DNA of 12,540 nucleotides from an uncultured Comamonadaceae bacterium (lineage in GTDB: Bacteria > Pseudomonadota > Gammaproteobacteria > Burkholderiales > Burkholderiaceae). The position numbers and the translations under genes were made by a program. This document shows, one piece after another, positions 6,201-12,540 of the stretch. Positions within the stretch are counted from its first letter, which is position 1. Each line of letters begins with the position of its first letter. The notes beneath the pieces are model-generated. The model saw only the letters and a program-made list of their open reading frames with translations. It had not been told where the DNA came from and ran no database searches. The stretch spans positions 1-12,540 of the forward strand of contig CAMLSD010000120.1 in NCBI GenBank assembly GCA_946482595.1, written 5' to 3'.

Positions 6201-6686
6201 ATGTCTCGCTGTGTCCTTCGCGCGCGTACCCTGCCCGCGCTGCTGCCTGCCCGCCTGCTGGCCACCTGCGTGGCCGCGATGGCACCCGCCCTCGCGCTGG
6301 CACAGGCCCCGACGGCACCTGCTGCTTCGGCCGCCTCGGCCCCGAGCGTGCCGCTGCAGCGGCAAGGCCACCTCCAGCGCGACTTCCCGCGCGATGCGCT
6401 GCGCGGCGAACTGGTCGTCACCCAGCCGCCGCTGGCGCTGATCAACGGGCGCGATGCCCGCCTCGCGCCCGGCGCCCGCATCCGCGGCCAGAACAACATC
6501 ATCGTGCTGTCGGCCGGGCTGGTCGGGCACAAGCTGCTGGTGCACTACACCGTCGACTTCCAGGGCCTGGTCAAGGACGTCTGGATCCTGCGTCCGGACG
6601 AAGCCTCCCGCCCCTGGCCCAGCACCCGCGAAGAGGCCGGCACCTGGGCATTCGACCCGCCCACCCGCACCTGGACCCAGCGCTGA
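6201..6686 (+). CDS. Exported conserved protein of unknown function upstream of miaB
   Basis: 161 residues from ATG 6201. The open frame reaches 6108, but that start lies inside the tRNA terminator. A signal peptide (about 1-35: basic start MSRCVLRART, hydrophobic ATCVAAMAPALALA, cut near AQA) and an Ala/Pro/Ser linker (36-52) are followed by a compact conserved-looking domain: RDFPRDALRGELVVTQPP, LINGRDARLAPGARIRGQNNIIVL, GLVGHKLLVHYTVDFQGLVKDVWILRPDE. The domain reads as β-strand-rich and is probably periplasmic. Only 12 bp separate it from miaB, so the two are co-transcribed. In related genomes I recall a similar small exported protein next to miaB, but no function. No Shine-Dalgarno is clear, and the 68 bp after the terminator offer only a weak -10 (GATACT, 6161-6166). 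Confidence 0.82.
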   Translation: MSRCVLRARTLPALLPARLLATCVAAMAPALALAQAPTAPAASAASAPSVPLQRQGHLQRDFPRDALRGELVVTQPPLALINGRDARLAPGARIRGQNNIIVLSAGLVGHKLLVHYTVDFQGLVKDVWILRPDEASRPWPSTREEAGTWAFDPPTRTWTQR

Positions 6687-6698
6687 TCAGGACGCATC

Positions 6699-8051
6699 AT
6701 GAGCAAGAAGGTTTACATCAAGACGTTCGGCTGCCAGATGAACGAGTACGACTCGGACAAGATGGCCGACGTGCTGCGCGCCGCGCAAGGCTACGAACCC
6801 ACCAACGACCCCGAGTCGGCTGACCTGATCCTGTTCAACACCTGCTCGGTGCGCGAAAAGGCCCAGGAGAAGGTCTTCAGTGACCTGGGCCGCATCAAGC
6901 ACCTCAAGGCGCGCGGCGTGAAGATCGGCGTGGGGGGCTGCGTGGCCAGCCAGGAAGGCGCGGCCATCATCGAGCGGGCACCCTATGTGGACGTGGTGTT
7001 CGGCCCCCAGACCCTGCACCGGCTGCCCGAGATGCTCGAGCGCCGCGACGAACAGCGTCGCCCGCAGGTGGACATCAGCTTCCCCGAGATCGAGAAGTTC
7101 GACCACCTGCCCCCCGCCCGGGTCGAGGGCGCCAGCGCCTTTGTCTCGATCATGGAAGGCTGCTCCAAGTACTGCAGCTACTGCGTGGTGCCGTACACCC
7201 GCGGTGAAGAGGTGTCGCGCCCCTTCGAAGACGTGCTGGTCGAGGTGGCCGGCCTGGTCGACCAGGGCGTGAAGGAAATCACGCTGCTCGGCCAGAACGT
7301 GAATGCCTATCGCGGCCGCATGGGCGACACCAGCGAGATTGCCGACTTCGCGCTGCTGATCGAGTACATCGCCGACATCCCCGGCGTCGAGCGCATCCGC
7401 TACACCACGAGCCATCCGAACGAGTTCACCCAGCGCCTGATCGACGTCTACGCGCGCGTGCCTCAGCTCGTCAGCCACCTGCACCTGCCGGTTCAGCATG
7501 GCAGCGACCGCATCCTGATGGCGATGAAGCGCGGCTACACCGCGCTCGAGTACAAGAGCACCATCCGCAAGCTGCGGGCCGTGCGTCCGGGCCTGAGCCT
7601 GTCCAGCGACTTCATCGTGGGCTTTCCCGGCGAGACCGACGACGACTTCGCCCGCATGATGAAGCTCATCGAAGATGTCGGCTACGACAGCAGCTTCAGC
7701 TTTGTGTTCAGCCCGCGCCCGGGCACCCCGGCCGCGGCACTGGAAGACCTGACACCGCGCGAGGTGAAGCTCAAGCGCCTGCAGCACCTGCAGGCCACCA
7801 TCGAGGACAACGTGCGCCGCATCAGCGAAAGCCGGGTCGGCACGGTGCAGCGCATCCTGGTCGAAGGCCCCTCGAAGAAGGACGCCGCCGAGCTGATGGG
7901 CCGGACCGAATGCAACCGCATCGTCAACTTCCCCGGCGGGCCGAACGCCGCACGCCTGGTCGGCCAGATGATCGATGTGCGCATCACCCAGGCGCTCCCT
8001 CACTCGCTGCGCGGCGAGGTGCTGGTCAAGGGCGAGGCGCTCGCAGCCTGA
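6699..8051 (+). CDS. miaB: tRNA-2-methylthio-N6-dimethylallyladenosine synthase MiaB
   Basis: 450 residues, full length. Radical-SAM methylthiotransferase that converts i6A37 to ms2i6A37 in tRNAs reading UNN codons, in the cytoplasm. The N-terminal MTTase domain carries the three ligands of the auxiliary [4Fe-4S] cluster: Cys12 ([13 protein letters not shown]), Cys49 ([10 protein letters not shown]) and Cys81 (GGCVASQ). The radical SAM core has Cys155-x3-Cys159-x2-Cys162 ([18 protein letters not shown]), then the conserved [27 protein letters not shown] and [14 protein letters not shown]-terminal TRAM domain (~380-446) binds tRNA. AGGA six bases before the ATG supports the start. It follows the 161-aa exported protein by 12 bp and ends 25 bp from a convergent gene. 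The frequent miaB-ybeZ-ybeY order is not seen: the next gene is the receptor on the opposite strand. Confidence 0.98.
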   Translation: MSKKVYIKTFGCQMNEYDSDKMADVLRAAQGYEPTNDPESADLILFNTCSVREKAQEKVFSDLGRIKHLKARGVKIGVGGCVASQEGAAIIERAPYVDVVFGPQTLHRLPEMLERRDEQRRPQVDISFPEIEKFDHLPPARVEGASAFVSIMEGCSKYCSYCVVPYTRGEEVSRPFEDVLVEVAGLVDQGVKEITLLGQNVNAYRGRMGDTSEIADFALLIEYIADIPGVERIRYTTSHPNEFTQRLIDVYARVPQLVSHLHLPVQHGSDRILMAMKRGYTALEYKSTIRKLRAVRPGLSLSSDFIVGFPGETDDDFARMMKLIEDVGYDSSFSFVFSPRPGTPAAALEDLTPREVKLKRLQHLQATIEDNVRRISESRVGTVQRILVEGPSKKDAAELMGRTECNRIVNFPGGPNAARLVGQMIDVRITQALPHSLRGEVLVKGEALAA

Positions 8052-8076
8052 GCTCGCCCCCGGGCACCGGCGCCGT

Positions 8077-9831
8077 TCAGAGGTGGCGGATCAACGACCC
8101 GCTGCCACGCCGGATCTGCTGGACCGCCTGGTCCAGCCGGTCCAGCAGGGCCTGGGGCCGGCCCTTGAGATCCTGCGGCACATAGGCAATGGCCGCATGC
8201 AGATGCAATTGCTCCAGCGCGGGCAGTTCGGGGTGATGCTGCAAGCCCAGATCGAGCATGCGCTGCGTCAGAGCCTCCGCCTCGCTGTGGCTCTGGATCT
8301 GTTCGAGCACGACCACAAAACGTGCGTCGTCCAGCCGCATCGGCACATCGGCCGGACTGCAGGCCTCACGCAGGACCCGGGCACAGGCCTTCATCACCGA
8401 CTCGGTGATCGCCGAGCCATGGGCACGCTGCAGGTCCTCCAGGTTGGCCAGCCGCAGCATCACGACCGCACCCAGCGTGTTCATGCGCAAGGCGCGCACC
8501 GACAGTGACATCAGCACCCCCGGCAGCTCACCGCCATGCAGCAGGCCGGTCCAGCGATCCAGCCGGGCGCCTTCGCGCCGGGAACCCGGGTCGTGCAACA
8601 TGTCGCGGGCGCTGAAGTTCAGCGCATAGGTCATCACGACGATCTCCAGCGCTGCCCCGGCCAGGGCGGCATGGCCGTCGAACCGCCAGCCCCCCAGCCA
8701 GCCGCGGTCAGCAGCCACTTCGAGCGCCAGCCCGGCCGCAGCGGCCGCAAAGGCGGCGGCATACCAGCCGATGTAGGGCAGGCGCACGCCGCGCACCGCC
8801 CACAGCAACACGGCGACCGTGGCCAGCACCAGCAGGTAGTAGCCCTGCTGGGCCGCGCTGACCTGGGCCACACCCGCCACCCCGGGCCAGACCACATACG
8901 CGGCGGTGAGCAGCACGCCGAAGGCAGCCACGACCAGCGCCCAGGCGTCGGCCCGGGAGCCGCCAAATGCCCGCGGCAGCAGCCGGCGCGCAAACATCAG
9001 GCTGGCCGCCGCAAGCAGCGTGCCGACGATCAGCCGCGCCGCGCGCGACAGCTCGGCATCGTTGTCGATCAGGTACATGCGGGCGAACCCGGTGCTGACC
9101 ATCTGGAACACCGCCATCAGCAGCACATGCAGCGCATACCAGCCGTTGACGGCATCGCCCCGCAGCAGCGCCTCGCCCAGCGCGTACGCCAGCGCCATCG
9201 CCACCACTCCGAGGAACAGGCCCATCCAGAGCAGCCCCTGGGACCGCTGCGCCTCATAGCCCGACTGCGACCACAGCAAGGGCCGCACGCCGAACCGGTC
9301 GCGGTGACCCAGCTGCAGCAGCAGACGGGTATCGGGCCCCAGCAAGACCGGAAACGCCACCCGCGGCGCGTGGATCGGCCATTGTGCCGAGGCCACGCTG
9401 TCGCCGGCCGACTGGCTCGACCATGCCGAGCCCGCGCCCTGCGCGAGATGCAGCACCGCCTGCGCCTGCACGGAGCCGGGCAGCTCGAGCACGGCCTCGA
9501 CCGGCGTGACCGCACGAATGCGCCAGCGCAACCAGACCCGCGCCGGATCTGCGGGCAGTTCACGCAGGCTGTCCCCACGTTGCCAGTCGGATGAGTCCCA
9601 GGCCTGGCGGGCGCTCATCTGGCCCGTTCGGTCGACCAGCACCTCAGCGCTGCGCGACAAGGCCAGCGGGTGGGCGGCCGGAAGTGCGAGCGTGATCACG
9701 CCCGGTGGCGCCGCGACGGCCACGGCGGGCAGGGTCATCCACAGGCCGGCCAGCAGCGCCCAGCAGGCCCAGGCAAGACGGCAGCCCCACCTGACCCGTG
9801 CCACCCAGCCGGCAACGCCTGGCTCAGTCAC
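8077..9831 (-). CDS. 7TMR-DISM-like membrane receptor with a degenerate GGDEF domain
   Basis: 584 residues. A signal peptide (to ~41) is followed by a periplasmic β-rich sensor (~45-195; the pattern of a DISMED2/7TMR-DISM extracellular domain), seven or so membrane helices (about 198-222, 228-250, 264-283, 296-316, 330-346, 352-372, 386-405), and a cytoplasmic GGDEF-like domain (~422-584). The fold marks are D425-R-W-TGL and RLANLEDLQRAHGSAITESVM. At the active site, however, the GGDEF motif reads DDARF (501-505), and the inhibitory RxxD site reads SPAD (492-495). It should therefore not make c-di-GMP; it may bind a nucleotide or a partner as a regulatory module. The start is GTG at 9831, which overlaps the stop of the upstream three-helix protein by 8 bp (GTGACTGA) and suggests coupled translation. 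The signal sensed is unknown. Confidence 0.85.
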   Translation of the reverse strand: MTEPGVAGWVARVRWGCRLAWACWALLAGLWMTLPAVAVAAPPGVITLALPAAHPLALSRSAEVLVDRTGQMSARQAWDSSDWQRGDSLRELPADPARVWLRWRIRAVTPVEAVLELPGSVQAQAVLHLAQGAGSAWSSQSAGDSVASAQWPIHAPRVAFPVLLGPDTRLLLQLGHRDRFGVRPLLWSQSGYEAQRSQGLLWMGLFLGVVAMALAYALGEALLRGDAVNGWYALHVLLMAVFQMVSTGFARMYLIDNDAELSRAARLIVGTLLAAASLMFARRLLPRAFGGSRADAWALVVAAFGVLLTAAYVVWPGVAGVAQVSAAQQGYYLLVLATVAVLLWAVRGVRLPYIGWYAAAFAAAAAGLALEVAADRGWLGGWRFDGHAALAGAALEIVVMTYALNFSARDMLHDPGSRREGARLDRWTGLLHGGELPGVLMSLSVRALRMNTLGAVVMLRLANLEDLQRAHGSAITESVMKACARVLREACSPADVPMRLDDARFVVVLEQIQSHSEAEALTQRMLDLGLQHHPELPALEQLHLHAAIAYVPQDLKGRPQALLDRLDQAVQQIRRGSGSLIRHL

Positions 9832-10108
9832 TGGCGCGCCAGCCGAAGCCGCTGATCAGCACCGCAACCGCGGTGAACAGCACCATGGCCGCATAGGTGT
9901 ACATTGCACCATCCCTTCCCCAGACCACCAGCCCTGACAGCAGGGCTGCCAGCGAAGCCGCCCCGGCCCAGCCCAGCATCCGTCGCCAGGGCACCGCGCG
10001 CAGCCGCCGCCACCAGACCAGTCGGGCCAGGGCCACGGTGATCCCTGCCACGCCTGCAGCGGGGAGCATCAGGTTGAGAATGTGCCAGGCGAAGTCAAGA
10101 GGGCTCAT
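9824..10108 (-). CDS. Small three-helix inner-membrane protein of unknown function
   Basis: 94 residues from ATG 10108. Hydrophobic segments lie at about 10-31, 47-64 and 70-88, with a strongly basic loop between the first two (WWRRLRAVPWRRM). By the positive-inside rule this loop is cytoplasmic, so the N-terminus is outside and the tail also outside. There are no enzymatic motifs. The gene overlaps the downstream receptor by 8 bp (GTGACTGA), so the two are translated from one mRNA and probably form a complex or share a membrane task. It is divergent from hemA; an FNR-type box lies only 16-29 bp ahead of its start codon. There is no strong Shine-Dalgarno (GAAAAG only). Confidence 0.8.
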   Translation of the reverse strand: MSPLDFAWHILNLMLPAAGVAGITVALARLVWWRRLRAVPWRRMLGWAGAASLAALLSGLVVWGRDGAMYTYAAMVLFTAVAVLISGFGWRASD

Positions 10109-10123
10109 GCGTGCTTTTCATTC

Positions 10124-10137
10124 TTGATGTCCATCAA
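10124..10137. promoter_or_regulatory. Perfect FNR/Anr box in the hemA upstream region
   Basis: TTGATGTCCATCAA matches the FNR/Anr/Dnr consensus TTGAT-N4-ATCAA in all ten specified bases; symmetry extends one pair further (C10123/G10138). The centre at 10130.5 is 61.5 bp upstream of the hemA start predicted from TATAAT (10192), a classical class I activation position. In Pseudomonas aeruginosa hemA is known to be controlled by Anr and Dnr, so the context fits. Close to the divergent membrane-protein gene the same box could repress. Confidence 0.78.
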
Positions 10138-10158
10138 GCCCGGCGGAAGTGGCAAAGT

Positions 10159-10176
10159 GCTTGAAACCGCTTGAAA
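10159..10176 (+). repeat. Direct repeat GCTTGAAA with 10-bp period in the hemA promoter
   Basis: Two identical 8-mers (10159-10166 and 10169-10176) lie one helical turn apart between the -35 zone and the -10 box. They may be a regulator half-site pair, or explain the weak -35: the first TTGAAA is only 13 bp from TATAAT. Chance is possible. Confidence 0.35.
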
Positions 10177-10179
10177 TTT

Positions 10180-10185
10180 TATAAT
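10180..10185 (+). promoter_or_regulatory. -10 box of hemA predicting a leaderless or near-leaderless mRNA
   Basis: A perfect TATAAT ends seven bases before the hemA ATG (10193). Standard geometry puts +1 at 10192, one base before the A. No Shine-Dalgarno fits between (CCGTTGC). No good -35 exists at 16-18 bp (TGCTTG or GTGCTT), as expected for a promoter that needs an activator such as FNR. Confidence 0.6.
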
Positions 10186-10192
10186 CCGTTGC

Positions 10193-11488
10193 ATGAGCGT
10201 TTTCGCCCTCGGCCTCAACCACACCACCGCCCCCGTCGACCTGCGCGGGCGGTTCGCGTTCACGCTCGAACAGGTGGGCCCGACGCTGCACAGCCTGCGT
10301 GAGCGCCTGAGCATCAAGCCCGAGGCGGCGCTGATCTCCACCTGCAACCGGACCGAACTGTACTGCGCCGCCCCGCCTGACCTGCTCTCGCCGGCCATCG
10401 AGTGGCTGGCCCAGACCGGGGGGGTCAGCAGCGCGCATCTGTCGCAGCATGCCTATGTGCTGCAGGGGCCGCAGGCCGCCCGGCACGCGTTTCGCGTGGC
10501 CAGCGGGCTGGATTCCATGGTGCTGGGTGAGCCGCAGATCCTGGGCCAGATGAAGCAGGCCGTGCGCGAGGCGGAATCGGCCGGCACCCTGGGTTCGACC
10601 CTGCACCAGCTGTTCCAGCGCTCCTTTGCCGTGGCCAAGGAAGTGCGCACTTCCACCGAAATCGGTGCCCACTCGATCAGCATGGCGGCAGCGGCCGTGC
10701 GGCTGGCGGGCCAGTTGTTCGAGGACCTGCGCGACATCCGCATCCTGTTTGTCGGCGCGGGCGAGATGATCGAGCTGGCCGCCACCCATTTTGCGGCACG
10801 ATCGCCCCGGGGCATGGCGGTGGCCAACCGCACGATTGAACGCGGCGAGAAGCTGGCGGCGCACTTCGGTGCCGAGGCCATCCGACTGGCTGACCTGCCC
10901 AACCGGCTGTCCGAGTTCGACGCCGTCATCTCCTGCACGGCCAGCTCGCTGCCCATCATCGGCCTGGGGGCGGTCGAGCGGGCGCTCAAGGCTCGCCGGC
11001 ACCGCCCGATGTTCATGGTCGATCTGGCCGTGCCACGCGACATCGAGCCCGAAGTGGCCGAACTGGACGACATCTATCTGTACACCGTCGACGATCTCGC
11101 CGCCGCCGTGCAGACCGCCGGCGAAAAGCGTCAGGCCGCCGTGGCGCAAGCCGAAGCCATCATCGAGACCGGCGTGCAGAGTTTCGTGCACTGGATGGAC
11201 CAGCGCGCCACCGTGCCGCTGATCCAGGCCCTGAACGCCCAGGCCGACGAATGGCGCGCGGCCGAGCTGGCCCGGGCGCGCAAGGCGATCGCGCGTGGGG
11301 AAGACCTCGAAGCCGTGCTCGATGCTCTGTCGCGCGGGCTGACCCAGAAGATGCTCCACGGCACCCTGGCCGAACTGAACACGGCCCCGGTGCCGCAACG
11401 TGAGCAGCTCGCGCAGACGGTCTCCCGCCTGTTTCTGCGCGGCGCGAGCGGCCCGACTCCCGGGCGCTCCACCGACGACAAGCGTTAG
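10193..11488 (+). CDS. hemA: Glutamyl-tRNA reductase
   Basis: 431 residues, usual family length. NADPH-dependent reduction of glutamyl-tRNA(Glu) to glutamate-1-semialdehyde, the first committed step of C5-pathway tetrapyrrole (heme) synthesis, in the cytoplasm. The N-terminal catalytic domain holds the nucleophile Cys51 in [10 protein letters not shown] and the signature [19 protein letters not shown] (105-123). The Rossmann NADPH domain has [10 protein letters not shown] (187-196). A long spine helix and dimerisation domain complete the protein (to ~415). The start ATG 10193 gives the family N-terminus [23 protein letters not shown]. The upstream region carries a perfect FNR box and a TATAAT placed for a leaderless mRNA. 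prfA follows after 98 bp in the same direction, the order found in many proteobacteria (hemA-prfA-prmC). Confidence 0.98.
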   Translation: MSVFALGLNHTTAPVDLRGRFAFTLEQVGPTLHSLRERLSIKPEAALISTCNRTELYCAAPPDLLSPAIEWLAQTGGVSSAHLSQHAYVLQGPQAARHAFRVASGLDSMVLGEPQILGQMKQAVREAESAGTLGSTLHQLFQRSFAVAKEVRTSTEIGAHSISMAAAAVRLAGQLFEDLRDIRILFVGAGEMIELAATHFAARSPRGMAVANRTIERGEKLAAHFGAEAIRLADLPNRLSEFDAVISCTASSLPIIGLGAVERALKARRHRPMFMVDLAVPRDIEPEVAELDDIYLYTVDDLAAAVQTAGEKRQAAVAQAEAIIETGVQSFVHWMDQRATVPLIQALNAQADEWRAAELARARKAIARGEDLEAVLDALSRGLTQKMLHGTLAELNTAPVPQREQLAQTVSRLFLRGASGPTPGRSTDDKR

Positions 11489-11489
11489 C

Positions 11490-11531
11490 GACGGGCACCC
11501 GTCAGGCTGCCGCCCCCACGGCAGGCAGCCT
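11490..11531 (+). repeat. Two adjacent inverted repeats in the hemA-prfA gap
   Basis: GACGGG-CA-CCCGTC (11490-11503) starts just after the hemA stop and is directly followed by AGGCTGCC (11504-11511) and GGCAGCCT (11524-11531), with a 12-base loop. Both are perfect, but no T-run follows. They look like mRNA structures (stability, attenuation or partial termination) rather than an intrinsic terminator. Confidence 0.5.
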
Positions 11532-11586
11532 CCCGCTGCGGTCGTCCCTGGCCGCCCTGCCCCGCCTGCCCTTGCCGCCACCTGCC

Positions 11587-12540
<954 letters not shown>

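Noticed and set aside
6687..8003. 438-aa open frame on the minus strand across miaB
   Set aside because: Antisense to miaB, with His/Ala/Gly/Val-rich composition and no domain marks.
8052..8076. Bidirectional terminator between convergent miaB and the receptor gene
   Set aside because: The 25-bp gap is GC-rich but has no clear stem and no T-run on either strand.
10118..11581. 487-aa open frame on the minus strand across hemA
   Set aside because: It is antisense to a full-length hemA; the translation is low-complexity Gly/His/Gln/Arg-rich, as expected for the complement of high-GC coding DNA.

Overview
This window is high-GC DNA with the gene content and codon style of a betaproteobacterium, most likely of the order Burkholderiales (Rubrivivax/Leptothrix/Aquabacterium-type). 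The pointers are the hemA-prfA order, the MiaB and RF1 sequences, the stand-alone HNH protein and the tRNA-Met(CAU) type. The assignment rests on family recognition by eye, not on a search. Most of the window is ordinary chromosome with housekeeping genes; no transposase, phage gene, CRISPR array or integrase was seen.

Layout. (1) 1-2010, minus strand: a TetR-family regulator followed 27 bp downstream by a large acyl-CoA dehydrogenase that runs off the left edge. A perfect 12-bp palindrome lies just upstream of the regulator. (2) 2296-4685, minus strand: a secreted trypsin-like (S1C) serine protease overlaps by 13 bp a downstream membrane protein with a cytoplasmic FHA domain and about five membrane helices. 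This pair has the least understood biology in the window. (3) 4871-5903, plus strand: a 78-residue exported protein of unknown function, then a stand-alone HNH endonuclease, each with its own sigma70-like promoter. (4) 5942-6132: a tRNA-Met(CAU) gene with a strong promoter and a textbook intrinsic terminator. (5) 6201-8051, plus strand: a small exported protein directly followed by miaB (tRNA ms2i6A methylthiotransferase). (6) 8077-10108, minus strand: a three-helix membrane protein overlapping a 7TMR-DISM-like receptor whose C-terminal GGDEF domain has lost its catalytic motif. (7) 10193-12540, plus strand: hemA (glutamyl-tRNA reductase) and prfA (release factor 1, cut by the right edge).

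The best signals are regulatory. Between the receptor operon and hemA lies a perfect FNR/Anr box (TTGAT-N4-ATCAA). Its centre is 61.5 bp upstream of the start predicted from a perfect TATAAT, which is the class I activation position. That same TATAAT predicts transcription starting at, or one base before, the hemA ATG, so the mRNA would be leaderless or nearly so, with no Shine-Dalgarno. The serine protease gene shows the same arrangement (TACAAT, six bases, ATG). These predict oxygen-controlled heme synthesis and non-canonical translation initiation. No clearly new defence or mobile system was found. The nearest to an undescribed system are the FHA-membrane/protease pair and the inactive-GGDEF receptor with its small membrane partner.
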